Positions 36,753 through 50,656 of a stretch of 64,000 nt of DNA are shown here, one piece after another. Within the stretch, counting starts at the first letter, position 1, and each line of letters begins with the position of its first letter. Source of the stretch: Tanytarsus gracilentus (Eukaryota; Arthropoda; Insecta; Diptera; Chironomidae); NCBI GenBank assembly GCA_038502055.1, contig JAXRKN010000040.1, positions 434,001-498,000 of the forward strand. Direction: 5' to 3'. Under the pieces are notes generated by a model. The model was not told where the DNA came from, did no database searches, and saw only the letters and a program-made list of their open reading frames with translations. The position numbers were made by a program, and so were the translations under genes.

Positions 36753-39700
36753 ACCAAAGTTTTTTCACAAAAGAGATTTTTAAGCAAGTTTCGTGAAAAT
36801 TTCTATCGCACCTCGATAGTTCAACAAGCAATTTTAGTCAGTCACTCTCTCTCTCACACATTTCAACGCTAGCATCATCAACTTTTCATTATTCCAAAGC
36901 AAACTCTTTTTTTTGGCTTCCGCACACATGAAACTGCATGAAGTGCAAACCATTTTTCTGCAGCAAAGTGTGAGCGATGCAGCAACAACATTCTACTCAA
37001 AATAAATGTGAGTGTGTGTGCGGTGTGAAAAAGTATTATTTTAGTCACATGAAATATTTATAAATGACTATGTTGCTTGCATATTTTGAGTGAGTTCCAA
37101 CTTTATTTATTGTAGAGGATGCAGAGAAAAAGCACTAGAAAAAAAGTTTATGTAATGACTTTCATTGAGTACACGAATTTTAAACAGTCGAGTCGGCTCG
37201 GAAAAAAATTTATGCAGTGAACCATTGTATGCAGTTGCTTCCATTTTGATGAGCGAAATTTTTTAAGAATACCAAAAAATTGACAAAATCAATTTAATTT
37301 TTAAAACTTTACATGCACCTAAATTAAGTTTGACGCATAAAAAATCATCAACGAGTTGGTTTCAGTGCGATAACATTTACTTATTTCAACTTGACAGTTG
37401 CTGCAATGATTTTAAATGGAAATCACATGGATAGTAATTTTTCATGACGGACTAAATGTCGGTTTGTGTAGCTGATGACGAGAGTGAGAAAAAATCTTTC
37501 CACATGCATGAGTCGCATTATAATGTGCTTCAGCATTCAGTACACTATGATTCCGGATTTTGTTCTCTCTCTCGCCATCACCACCCATGTAGTTTCTGGC
37601 TTCGTGTCAGAATTCAAGAGAAAAAAGGGAAAAATAGAAATTTCAAGTTTTAGCCAACAAGTTGAATCGTCTGCCGAGCAAAATTGCGAAGAAAAATTTT
37701 TAAATTATGAAATTTTTCAGCTGTGCTTCGAGCTTTTCTGTTACTCGGAAATTAAACTTTACAGATGAAAAAAGAATAAAACTTTGCACCAGAATTCACA
37801 TTTATTCATCCGTGATTCCTTTATACTGAAAACTTGTTCTGTGCTTATGATTCAAAACTTAATTCCATCATGATGCACCGCGTCAACTTTATAATCCGTT
37901 TTGATATATTCAAGTAAATGATAATTAAAACGGTTGTGAGATTTCGTTTGATTAAATATTGGAATTAAATATTAATTTGTAATCTAAAAATTTTAGTCCA
38001 AATTTATTAATTTACTTTAAAAACGTCCACGTCATTTTTTGCCCTATTTAATAATCTTGACTTGCTTCTAATTTTGGCTGACCATCTAATGAAAAAAAAT
38101 GTAAAACTTTTTAATAAAATATTTAATTAAAATACCAAAAAACCGAATTTTGGGTGGCGTAAAAAATGTCTCAGCATAAGCCAAGCAGATGGACAGCCTG
38201 TTTTAATCAAAACTTTTTACCTTTGTGATGTAAATGATCCAAAACTTTTCATTTCAGCTCAACTTGAAAACTTAATCAAAACGTCAAAACTTTTTTCTGT
38301 CGCATAATGTCAAATGCAGTTGGAAAATTTATTAAAAGTTTTGCGTGAATTTCGTTCTTAATTAAAATCTTGATATTTCTAAAGCTTCTTTTGAGTGCTC
38401 ATTAAAAAAAATTTAAAATAAAACAGAGTGGGGGTATAAACGGCGTTGCCATAATCAGGTTCGTAGAATAATTTTTTATTGAATTTTAAAAATTATTTTT
38501 TTCTTTTAATTTTCATAGTTTTTAGGTCAATCTAATTGTGCAATATTTAGCCTTAAAGAAGACAAAAAACTGATTTTAGTGAAATACAAAATTAACAAAT
38601 AGCCGAGCTATAATTTAAAATCACTTTTCAGTAAGTTTTCATGGTGACTTGCAAAATTTTCATTAAACGCTTTGAATAATTCAAAAGGAAAAATTTAAAT
38701 TCGATTTTCAAGCTCTTTTTCCGGAACAATCCAGCACATCACTCACCTTGATCAACGTGCAAACGAGCGAGAGTCATGAAATTCAATTCCATAGAAAAAA
38801 AGCACACAAGAGCTGATGCGGAAAAGTTCTTACCCAGAATTAAATTATAATTTTCACACAGCACTGTAACGTGTACACGAAAACGTGAAGTCAAATTTCA
38901 TGTAGATAGCATCTGGATGAAAGTTAAACTCATGTAGAAAATTATGGGAGAGCATGGAGGACTGTTTATGCATAGCTCCAACTTTAATTCGGCATCCAAT
39001 TGTGTAACGCTGCAGCTTTGTTGCAGTTTCAATTAAATTACATTCTATGCATGGGATTTCATGCCCGTAATGCATCCAGAGAATTGTAATTGAAATCGTG
39101 CTAATTGCATTTTCACGCACCCGATATTGTCATGCATTTTTTATCAATTATGCCGCAACCGAATCTAAAAAAGCTCAATTTTTATTCAATTAAAAGAAAC
39201 GATGAAAAACTCTGCAGATTTTAAAGCAATATTTCAAAACAAAATTCTCTTGTACTGAGTTGTACTGTTGAAAAATAAAGCAAATATAAAATTGCAAATT
39301 TTAATTAAAAAACTAGATTTAAATTTATTTATATTCCATGAATAAATTAAGAACTATTTGAAATCAATTTAATTATTAAAATCTAAACTTGTAATAATAA
39401 AAATTCATTCCTGACAAATTTCTAACAGTCAATTTTTAAATATGAAATTATTTTTTTATATTAATTTCTTAGCAGTTGAAAATAAAAAGCACGATTTCAA
39501 ATAATTTCACAGCTTAATATTTTAAAATTGTAATTAATAATTCGTTTACACGAATTCGTTTGATGAAAATAAATTTAAAATTTTAATTACATATTAAATC
39601 GTTTAACTTTTGACTCTAAAGAGATTTTTTGTGAGTTTTTTACCCAATTATTAATATTAAAATAAACAAGTGCGTGCAAAAAATTAATACCTTTTTTAAT

Positions 39701-41554
39701 GATAATTTGAATAAATAACTTTAATAATTATGAAATTTGTCAATTTTTAGCGCAAATCCATCAAGAGAGTATTTTCATTAAAAGACATAAAATTTTACTT
39801 TTGACTCTAAAATAGACTTGAAAGTTCAAAATTAATTGAGTATTATATGTCATTGGAAACAAAATATATTTTTAAAAAGTATCTAGAATTATAATTTGGG
39901 CAAAACACGTGATAAGTATTCTAATTTTAGAACTGTAAATTTTACATTTTTATATTGATTGTAATCGTCTATTTCACAAATTTTGTGCGATGGAAAAAGT
40001 ATTTTAAAATTTATCTCACGAACACTCGAAAGTTATTTTATTGAATTTTTCAAACCGTAGAACTAAATTGAGTTCCTTTAAAATTCATGAAAATTTTATC
40101 TCAAACGGTCGCTTAGTGAATAGTAAGTTAAAGAAAAATGTCCTAATTATGGAGACGAGTTTCCCTCTTCGGATTACATCACGTTAAGTTCACCCGACTG
40201 TTACCTTGATATTCATAATGTGTAAACTCACTCACTGGATAATGAGGATAGAATATAACCGTAACAATAACAACGTCATTGTCATAAATGAAGCTATGTG
40301 GATTGAGAGTGAGAGAGAGAGAGAAAGTTGAATTTTGCAAAGAGTATTGGTGTGATACATAAAGCGATAAGAACAAGAAGAAGGGATGCTGATGTTTTAT
40401 TTAAGATAAAGTTGGTTGCTGTATTTTTTACACTCTCTCAGACGCTAGTTTTCAACTTTTTAAACAAAAAATTATTTGATGTTGGCAAAAATATCAAGGC
40501 ACAGTCATCAGCAGAAAAAGTTATTTCAGAACATTGAGAGATTGAATCTGTTGAATGAAGACATCACTGCCACTCAATTTCTAATCCTGAAGCAGTTTTT
40601 ACAATGTCAAAATAGTTTGTACAAGTAAATTTAGTTATTTTGGGAAAATTTTCATCAAGAAATGTCAATTTATGAAATTTATTCTATTTAAATTTTACAA
40701 CATAAAAGTAGTAATTTTATGTATGTTCTCAGAAGCATGTGGGATGTTACAGCTGAAAATAATAATTTTAAAGTATTTTTAAAAATTTAAAAATTTGCTT
40801 CCGTGAACATACTACTCATAAAGCATAAGATTTTTCTACAAACATCCCATAAAAACTTAGACCATAATGATGCTTTAAAAATTCATAAAAAATGGTTTTT
40901 TATAGCTCCATCATCTTTGATAATATTTCCTTAATATGTTTTTAAGGTCACTTTTATCATAAAATCCTACACAAAAATATTTCCACGATCCCCTCTGTTA
41001 AGAAGATAGATCCTTTTTTTCTACAAGCCAACGAGACGAGAATAAAGATGGATATATAATGATGATGATGGCAATGCATGTGTAGAAATTTTATTTAAAC
41101 AACAATTGAACGTTTTTTAAAGCTTAAAAATAAATTAACAAAATCATTGAAGATGCGTGAATAATTTTACAGGTAGTGAGTGTGTACCGTCAACTTCTGA
41201 GGAGCTGCTCACATTAAGAAGTGAAATGAACAAGAATTAAAAATGCCAGGCACGTCGCATAAAAAACATGTGTACGCTTCCTCATGCATATAAATGATTT
41301 TTTATGGTATCGTTTGCAAATAAAAAAAGGAAGAGGAAGTAAAATGGAAATAAAGATCAGAAGATCCTGCGTGAAGGCTTTATAAAATCTACAAACAATT
41401 CAATTGTTACACGAGATTGGAGGGTTGAAATTGGCTGAGAGCAAACGAGTGAGAGAAAATTTCTGTGGAACTGAAAAATGGCTTCATGAAATTTGGGATG
41501 CGAGAGCTACATTATTGTATTAATTTCCATCCCTCCATATTTTCACAAAAGCTC
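36753..41554. other. Gene-poor stretch, part 3
   Basis: No exon recognised. Much of 39200-40100 is extremely A+T-rich with many short open frames in all phases, none persuasive. Confidence 0.5.
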
Positions 41555-41658
41555 TTTTGAAATGCTCGATTATTAAAAAGAAAAAAAAAAAAAAAAAAAA
41601 AAATCATGATTATTATAAAAGACTCAATTTTTGAAATGCTCGATTATTATAAAAAAAG
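41555..41658. repeat. Direct repeat pair flanking a long poly(A) run
   Basis: TTTTGAAATGCTCGATTATT occurs at about 41555-41574 and again at about 41628-41647. Between them lie a run of more than 20 A residues and about 25 bp of unique sequence. It may be a local duplication, or a target duplication around a short poly(A)-ended insert next to the boundary of element B. Confidence 0.6.
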
Positions 41659-41659
41659 G

Positions 41660-42286
41660 AAATATTTTTTTAGTTATTTGCCACTATGTTCCATTTTCCA
41701 TTTTTCATTATGTTTTGTTTTCCATTGTATCATTTTTCTATTTGCTTTTGTTTTCCTTGTGTTTCTTTTCCCCTTTCCATTTTTTGTGTTCCATTTTCCA
41801 TTGTTTCCATTTTCCATCATGTTCCATTTTCCACCATTTTCATTTTCCACAGTGTTCCATTTTCCACTATGTTCCATTTTCCACAGAATGTATTCCCTTT
41901 CCCTGTGTTTCTTTTCCACAGTGTTCCATTTTCTCTGTGTTCCACTTTCCACTGTGTTTCATTTTCCACAATGTTCCATTTCCACAGTGTTCCATTTTCA
42001 GATCCATGCAAATCGATTTCTGGTACGATCCGCAGCTCAACGATACCCATTAAGCCATATACGTTAAATTTCATTTGAAAAAGATCAGATTTTTTAAGCT
42101 TCATGGCACGACCTGTGGTCATGACCCAAAAAATTCTTTAAATTTGCTGATATAGACCCCAAGACCTATCATCTGGCGAAAACCCGAAGTCTCTAGCTGG
42201 TCCAGGGGAAGTGAGATCTCAAAAAATTAGACAGACAGACGGAATCACGAGCATATAAGCGTTACCACACCTTGTGTGGGTTACGC
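41660..42286 (-). mobile_element. Palindrome-ended repeat element (copy B, opposite orientation)
   Basis: The right end (42259-42286) is a hairpin: GCGTTACCACAC, a short loop, then GTGTGGGTTACGC, matching the left end of element A read in reverse. About 230 bp inward remain alignable by eye with 6132-6410: the GACAGACGG run, AGTCTCTAGCTGGTCCAG, the sequence around GGTCATGACCC, and the stretch with CAACGATACCCAT. Further left, instead of the 129-bp repeats of element A, there is an unrelated short-period array. The left terminus was not identified; 41660 is only where the array begins. Confidence 0.72.
41690..42000 (-). repeat. Short-period tandem array inside element B
   Basis: Degenerate repeats of GTTCCATTTTCCACA with spacing mostly 16-18 bp (for example copies beginning near 41854 and 41871). 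The array is pyrimidine-rich on the plus strand and keeps frames open on both strands, but the translations are plain repeats of FHFP-type or WNTVE-type units with no sign of a real protein. Confidence 0.8.
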
Positions 42287-43986
42287 AAAAAATAAGTAAA
42301 GTGACCGCAACGTTCTTAGTTGTCATAGTCTTAAATAAAATCGCCTATGGTTATTTAAAAATGAGCTGTGAAGGTCTTAAATAAAATCTTCTAGTACCTG
42401 TCTAATTTCATTCTGACATCAAATTTAAAGCTAACTTCATCCTGATGTGAAATTAACAAAAAATGCTCGCGCGAGGAATAAAACTTTCCTCATTACTTAC
42501 TTTCTGGTTCTTTCTTTTTCATTCTTTTTCATATCACCTACAAAGGAAAGAGAAAAAGCAAAAAGGTAATTGCTTAGGGAGGAAATGGAAAGAAGAAGAA
42601 AAAATTAATTAAAAAATTCTAACTTTTATTGCAAACGAAAAATGGAAAAAGGAAAAGTGAAAATTTAAATTATATTTTCTCACTCTCAAAGTTTATGATG
42701 GAGCGATAAGTGTATATGCTGCTGCTGCTTACTTAAAGCAAACGAAAATATTTCATTATCACAGAGTAGCGGGTTGTAGCAAAGTTGGAAAAGAGTTCCT
42801 GACTGTTATATTGCGACAAAAATTTTTTTTTGGGGAAATGAGAGAAGAACTCAGTCTGTCATAAATTATACATCCCAAGATTGTTCGGTATGACATTTCG
42901 CACATAAATCCAAATGAAACACACGCAAATGTCTGCTTAATTTTTAATGTTGTACTCATTATTAGACAGAGGATTACCATAAAGTGTCATGTTAAAATTT
43001 CTTTACAGGTTAAAATTCAACCTTGGCTAAATTTTCCAAACGACTTTCGCAATGTGGTTCCTTTCTGTTAGATAATGAATTGATAATTAATTAAATCCAC
43101 GAATAAAGTTTATCTCAAATAAATTACCATATTTTATGGTAGTGGTTGAAAAATGATGACATGTAACTTTTATTTCTAAGAAATGTGGGAAAAGTATGAA
43201 ATTTATTGATGCGTTATTCAAATATAAATTTCTCATTTCATCCCCAAATTCATTAAATCGAATTTTCAAAAGAGAATTCTCTTTCAAGAAGCGCGCGACT
43301 GAAAACTTTTTTCATTTCAACTCTACAATTTTGCTATATATAGAGAAAAACTTACTCGCGTTCTCACAATGAAAATGAGCATATAAATTTGCATTTACTT
43401 TTTTGTAAGTTTTCTTGAATAGAAAAAATATTTTTTATAATTAAAAAGTTTTAAATTTATTCAGTTTATATTGCGTTACAAATTTCTGTTAGATTCAAAT
43501 AAATTATGATGTTAAAAAGTTTATTTTTCTTGGTTAAAGTTGAAGTTATAGTTGGAGTTAAAATTGAATTTAAGAATTAAAATCTCTTAATTTTTTTTCA
43601 CGTGGCATGAAGTTATAAATATTTGTTCATCCAACTCCAATTATCACATTTGAATATTTTCATGCAATAATTTACACCCGTTCATAAAGTTTCACATAAT
43701 CATCCATTAATAAAGCTCAAAATAAGCCGAGAGTCAAGTTTTGAAGAAATTAAAGATCTCATCTAGGGTGATTTATAAGATCATTCTTCGTATTACATTT
43801 TTGTGTGTGAGATATGAGCTTGGAGATAAGCTCAACACGAGTATTCGGGGGTAGGTCAAAAGTTTTCTCCATAACGTCGCAAAGAAGGGTAGGAGCGTAT
43901 ATATGTGTACATGTTATAAGAGTTGACGGAGGAGAAATAAGTGGAATAGTTCGATAAAATCTCTTGAAGCAAGAAACTTTCTCGTT

Positions 43987-44020
<34 letters not shown>

Positions 44021-47000
44021 TGCTGCTGACATCAGGCCATAATATCAATTTGTTACTAAATTAAGATTCTAACATGACTGCACAATTGCTCAATTGAGTC
44101 GAGCTAATATGTTCGTTCGCTGATGTAAGATCCGATTAAAAACAAAAAATTTCTCGTAATTTGTCAATTTAAAAGCTCGACAATGTGAGTGTATACATTT
44201 CAATTCCATGATATATTTAAATTAAAAGTTGTTATGCTCTTGGTGGATAGAAAGGTTAATTGAGTGCATGTGCCGGTTATTTTACTATCATTTTCTCGAC
44301 TCGCCACAGTGTAGCTTCCTGATTTTCAGTTGCAAACTCGACAAGAGAAAAACTTTTTTTCATCCCATATCTGCTTAGAGTTTAAATGAATATTTATGTT
44401 AGCACAAAACTTTTCCATCCAAACCACCCTTCAGGCTACCGTCGTCGGTTAAAATTGCATTACCTGGCACACCCAATTGCTAATTGCTCTCTGTTTGCAC
44501 AATAAAACAAATTTGTTGGGTTACAGTGAAAAAAATTAAAAATCCAATTTTAGAGAGCCGCAAAAATTTAAAGTTTTTTTTGAAGCTCATAAAATTTTTG
44601 TGTGAAAATGCCGCAAAAATTTGCATCAGGTTAGGAAAAATCCTTAAAATAATTAAAATCTATAAAAGGGTGAAGTTAAAATTTAGCATCACAGGCACAG
44701 GACATAAATTCAAAACTTCATTTTGCAACTTTCAAAGCTTTCAAACTTATTTTAAATATTTCTTAACCGAAATGTCCTTAAAATCCCATATGATTTTTTG
44801 GCAATAAAAACTAGCTCATCTTAAACAACTTCCCTGAAAATTTCCCATTTTACACCAATTACTCAAAACTTCCACTCACTTAACACCAAAAGCAGGATAT
44901 GAGAGTAAAATTGAGATCGTTTTGGGGTGAAAAGGAAAATATTTAATTTTTAAAATTACGAGCGAGTAAAAGTGGAAAAGCAAGAAGTGTTTGTGCAATT
45001 ATCAAGTACTGCTACATATGTGGAAATGGTTACTGTTGGTGTTAAAATGTAAATTTGTTTACTCGACAAAATATTAATTACACGTGCGTGAATGTAAACT
45101 TTTGAGCGGTATAGGAGATGCCTCGTCACACTTGTTTGTGTTGACTTAAATTTCTCATATTTGCGTGAAAATAATATATAATTTCCATGGCAATAAGTAG
45201 CATAATTTCACCTACCTTGATGTCTCTTATTTTTCATTGTAGCCATGACATTTCAATATGTTGTTAATATGCGCATCTTATTTATGTCCTCCATCATACC
45301 AACACCCATAACCTCGAGCTAGGGAATTAAAAAAATCATATTAAAACTCAAAGAAAGCTTAATTCCGTACAGAAGGAAAATTTATTTGTTTACCGAATAA
45401 AAACCACGGTGCAATTTTTACAGTTTCTAACGAAACCATCTGTGAACATTTTATTTCACTTTTTCTATTTACATGTATTTAAGTCCTTCAAAAGAGTGAA
45501 AAAAAATTAAATTTGTATGATCTTAAAAACTTTAAAGTTTACTGAGATGAAAAAAATATTTTCAAAAGTTTATTAAATTTATTTTTCACTCCGTAAATCA
45601 TTTTTTACCTGAACACGAAAATTTATCTGACCAATTTTCAGCTGGCCAGACAATCATGGTGCACCATCATCATTTTGACCATTGCAACGCAACGCACTAT
45701 CTAATATCAAGGCAATAAAAGCAAAATTGTTGGAAGCCAGATTTTTGCATCCACTGAAATGAAAGCACAAAGGGGATTTTTTCAATCTAAGCTCCACTGC
45801 GATTGTGTACCATCTGATTCATGTGCATATGACAATATTGATGAGAATGGAGTGAAAAAGCCATTTTCCATACCAATTGCACCTTCCACATCCGCTCAAA
45901 ATTTGTCCGCAAACTGAGAGAGATTATCGGCACGAGAACAAAATGCCATCAGGGACTTTTTTTTCGAGGATATCGTAAAAGTGCATTGAAAAATGCGATC
46001 CATAAAAATTTTATCCCACAATCGATTCTAATTTATGAATATTGGCTTCGAATAAATGTCATTTTTCGCTCTCTGCAGAGGAGGTCTGCTAACCATCTGC
46101 ACACTTTTTCTTTTCTTCCTGCCAATCTCAAATTCATCATTTGCAGTCACCTACTTCATTCTTTTTCAACTATCCTCGACGAGAGAGAAAAGTATTCTCG
46201 GGGAAAATTGAAGCTAGAAGAACATGATATTGCAATTTATTGGATGATAGTAAAACCACATGGTGAGACAAACATTGTGCTCTATCTTTTCGGCATCGTG
46301 TTCAACATGCTGGAATGCTACACCAACACCACTCTTGTGATTGCCACTTTATCACACTTTTCAGAAACATTCGCAGCACACGATGCAGGAATTCATTTTT
46401 AGCGCGTCTATAAAATTGCTGCTTTTAGTTTTTTAATGAAATTCAAAAGCAGAAAAATATTTGCTGGTTTTGTGGCTACTTTGACATCTTTACGTGTTGT
46501 TAATGTTAATTAATGTCTCTCATTATTTAATATTTTTAACATTTTTTATTAAACTTTCTTGGCAAAATTGCTCAAACTATGTTGTCTGAATAGAAATTTA
46601 ACACATTTTTAATTACACATTCAGAACTCGAAAAAGTGGATGATATTCAAACAATCATAATTGACTCAGCAATCACAGTATCTCCGGAAGTCCTCCAGTC
46701 ACTTTTTCTCATCCCAAATGCATTTGGATAGGACTCTTACAAATGACTTAAACACTTAACCAAAATAATCAACATGCATTTCGTGATATTGAATTTTGCA
46801 ATGAAATGCATCCGTGTACACACAAAACTAATATCGACATCACATCGTTTGCTAATCTACTAATACATTGTCTGCATCTCCGATTGCAATTTTCAAACAA
46901 GCTCAAATTTGTTTGCTATAACAGTTGTGCCAAGTAGCGTTCGCAACATGCATGCTAAACTTAATTTTTCTTTAATAAAAGTTATGGCGGGTTGAGAGCT

Positions 47001-49299
47001 AAATTTTAGGAGAAACAATTTCAATTAAAATTTTAGCAAAACCCCAATTATGCATTATTAGTTTTGGAGGGAGATGATCAAAGCATTTTGCGGGTTCATT
47101 ATTGAGTGTTTCCGGGAAGTCACATGCTTTTTGCCGAAACAATCAACCACAGAAATTCTTAGGTCTTTAAGAAAAGTCATTCGAGTGAATTGGAGACGAA
47201 TTGTTTGTGAGAAAGCCGATATGCGAGGGATCATCAACAAAAGAGGTTTCTACCTCAAATCATCTTTCCATGACAAAAATAATTTCCTTTATTGACAAAC
47301 AAAATCCTTTTAATACCCCAGCTACACACACACACTAGAAAGCGGAATTAAATTGCCCAAAACCTCATTTTAGTGCTACACGAAAATTTATTTTCCAACT
47401 CAATAAATGATTATGAGAAAGTTTATTGTGTTGAGCCAATTGCCATTTTATGTGTACGAAATAATCGACAAAATGTGTCCTATGTCGATGATTTTCATGG
47501 TCGAATGAACTTTATTAATTAAATTCAACTATGAAATTCTTCTTCTTACTGCTCCTATCATCATCTTCAGATTATCGAGCTTCGACAGTAGACTTTGTTG
47601 TGTAGTGAGCATTTGATCCCCGAAAATTGGTCTTAATTAAGAGAAGGAAAATTCATTGAAGCATCAATTCCTGGTGAGACTTTTAAGTTTGGGGTATTGT
47701 AATTTTTACTCATTCACTTTATGAAATCAAATCATCAAATGCAGAACACTTTTTCCATTACAAAAATCACCGATTTTATTGCGAGTTATAACAGACCTAT
47801 AAGAGAGATGGATTAAATATTTTATTATAGAGAGGCACTGCTGTGTGTGTTTCACAAAAATGATTTCGAAATTCAACCATTGAACCATTACAACCCACTC
47901 GCATCATTCCTCTCTTTCGCCCCACTTTTATGACTGTATATATTTTGCGATTGCTATTCAGTAAGTGAAGTCATAAGTTATTCCTTCAATAGGCATTTCG
48001 TCAAAATAATGCCTCTGAATGGGTTGAAATAAATTGATGAGATTATATACCTCATGAGAAATTTTGGCCCAATAAAGGTTCTACTTATTTTGTGAGAAAG
48101 GCTTAAATCTTTTTGATGATGTAATGTGTTTAGAGTGCTTAGAGGCTTTCCTTTGTCAATATATTAAAGTTGATGGTAATTTAAATTTGAATTTTTTTTT
48201 TAAACTGTGGACTTTTATTTATATTAAATTTTAAATCTGAAAATATAATTTTCTAAAAAGTTCATGTTCATAAACTGAGAGCTTTGTACTCAAAATAATT
48301 CATCTGATAAATCATTACACCAATTGTTTAAGCTATAAATCGTTTAAAATTTCAATTAAAATTCTAAAATTAAATTTCATTTTATTTGATTACCCCGCGA
48401 TAATAATTAATTTAATTAATTTTCTTCGTCTGAAAAATCATCGACCTTTTTTAAACATAATTGCTATCGTGTACATTCCATCCACAAAATGCTTTAATTT
48501 TTTCTTCCTTGGCCATCATTTAAATTTAATTTCCACGCTTCGTGACTTAAAGGAAAGCCGGAAAAAAGATCAACGCGAAAATTTTTGTCCTTTATGGCTC
48601 ACTCACGCACATAATTTACGAGCAAAACTCTCTCTCTCTCTCTTCCATTTTCCGAGAGGGGATGTTATTTGAAGAAAATCAGAATTAGAAATGACCATCG
48701 AGCAGTTTAAGGTCGGTCGCGATCAATAGAGTGAAACTTGCTCGCTTTCATGTCGATACCTTTGTGGAAGAAAAAGAACAAGACAAAAAGGGATTCGAGA
48801 AAGGTGTGTTAAGCTTGCTGATGTGGGCGTTAGAGAGTGAATGAGCATGAATGGATAAGAAGACGGAAAAAGGATCTTAAAGGGTCAATAAAGTCCTGCT
48901 TTAAATTGATTCTCGTGAAAAAAAGAAAATTGGAAAATATTCGACTTTTTCAAACATTTTTCTCGATATTTTTTTTATTTATTTCTTCATGAGGATTACA
49001 GATCAGATCAGTTTCATTCTAACATTGCACCTTTAAGATGGAGTTTTTTATTTTTGCTTTGAAGGAACTTGAGAAAAAAATGAACAATATTGAAGCAAAT
49101 TTTTAATCTAACATAACAATTTTTTCCTCCAATGTGTTTCGGCTCACATCAACTGCAGTATCCTCATATGGAGTTGAGATTTGAAAGTGAAATTAAATTA
49201 AAAAAAGTGAGTGTATGCATGGAGAGGGTAACGGGGGATAAATTATGATAACTTTTACGTCAAACTTCACTTAATTTCATTTTACTCGACGATGAGAGT
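42287..49299. other. Gene-poor stretch, part 4
   Basis: No exon recognised. The open frame at 45986-46402 (plus) starts only at TTG and has no domain or splice support. AATAAA read on the minus strand near 49046 may be a polyadenylation signal for the neighbouring Pdhb gene. Confidence 0.5.
43989..44018. repeat. TG dinucleotide microsatellite, 15 units
   Basis: Thirty bases of perfect alternating TG, the longest dinucleotide run I noticed in the window. Confidence 0.95.
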
Positions 49300-50656
49300 T
49301 TATTTAAGGCTAAGCACTTTTGTGACTGCATGAATGACATCTTTTGCCTGTGGAAGAGCGGCGGCTTCGAGTGTCTTTGCATATGGCATTGGAACATCTA
49401 CGCCAGTCACACGCCACACGGGTGCATCGAGATGGAAGAAAGTTTCGTGTTCCATTATACGAGCACAAATCTCTGATCCAATGCCTGTTGATTGAATAGA
49501 AGAATTATTGGAGAACGCCCAAAATATAATTTAATTAACACTAAACTTACCGCTTTGTGGCCAGCCTTGTTCAACTGTCACTAAATGATGTGTCTTTTGG
49601 ACTGATTTGAAAATTGTCTCTGTATCGAGAGGACGTAGTGAACGGAGATTAATGACTTCGCATTCAACTCCCTTGCCAGCAAGCTGATTTGCGGCTTCGA
49701 GTGCAGTCTCAACGGCTTTTGAATGTGCGACTAGCGTGCAGTGCTTACCAGGTCGCATAATTTTTGCCTTACCGATTGGCAGCAGAAAGTCTTTGTCGAG
49801 TACTTGATCGGAAACGGGATATGAGACTCCATAAAGTAGCTCATTTTCTAACACTACGACGGGATCAGGATCACGAATGGCAGCCTTAAGTAAACCTATA
49901 AATACATTTCTTTAATTTATTATTTTAAAATTAAAATTAAAGAATTCACCTTTAGCATCTTCACTATCGTACGGAGAGACAACCTTGAGACCCGGACAAT
50001 GTGAGTACCATGCACCAAAGCACTGTGAATGTTGAGCGGCAACACCGGAAGCAGCTCCATTAGGTCCTCGAAATACGATCGGAACATTGACGGTACCGGC
50101 TGACATGTAGAAAGTTTTTGCTGCAGAATTTATAACGTGATCGATGGACTGCATTGCGAAGTTGAAGGTCATAAACTCGCAAATTGGACGAAGACCGGCC
50201 ATAGCAGCACCAACAGCCATTCCAGTGAAACCCATTTCTGTGATCGGTGTGTCAATAACACGCTTATCTCCATATTTCTTCCACAATCCACGCGTCACCT
50301 ACAAAAAAAGTGAAAGGATCATTTAATTACAACGGACGACTGAAATGATTGTGTAAAGGAAGTTAAATCGTATGCCGATGTTGACAACAATAAAAATTCG
50401 ATTGCATAACAATCATTTGATGAACATTTTGATATAAAATTGAGATGAATACTCGACTGGATCATGCAAAACTTACTTTATATGCACCGTCATACTGAGC
50501 CACTTCCTCGCCAAGTATAAAAACTCGCTCATCTCTCTCCATTTCCTCATCAATCGCTGACTTCAATGCATCTCGAACAGTCAAATTTTTTGCGGTAGCA
50601 ATTTGCGATGTCGAGAATGATCGACGTGCCAAATTCCTTACAGTTGCCGACAACAT
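49300..50656 (-). CDS. Pdhb: Pyruvate dehydrogenase E1 component subunit beta, mitochondrial
   Basis: Four exons on the minus strand: 50656-50477, 50298-49950, 49895-49551 and 49484-49300, giving 352 aa, close to the 359 of the human protein. The product is the beta half of the alpha2beta2 E1 enzyme, which uses thiamine diphosphate to decarboxylate pyruvate and feed acetyl units to E2 in the mitochondrial matrix. The start (MLSATVRNLARRSFSTSQ) is an Arg/Ser-rich targeting peptide. Diagnostic stretches follow in order: LTVRDALKSAIDEEM, FILGEEVAQYDGAYK, TPITEMGFTGMAVGAA, FMTFNFAMQSIDHVINSAAK, FRGPNGAASGVAAQHSQCF, GLKVVSPYDSEDAKG, VLENELLYGVSYPV, VTVEQGWPQSGIGSEI and the terminal HETFFHLDAPVWRVTGVDVPM region. 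All junctions are GT-AG and in frame. Nothing suggests a pseudogene. It is downstream of, and in the same orientation as, syd. Confidence 0.98.

Noticed and set aside
41606..42122. Open frames of 92-153 codons on both strands in element B
   Set aside because: All translate the degenerate short-period repeat and are open on both strands at once; no domain or conserved start.
45986..46402. 138-codon plus-strand frame
   Set aside because: It begins at TTG, has no recognised domain and no plausible splice sites; length alone is within chance for this window.
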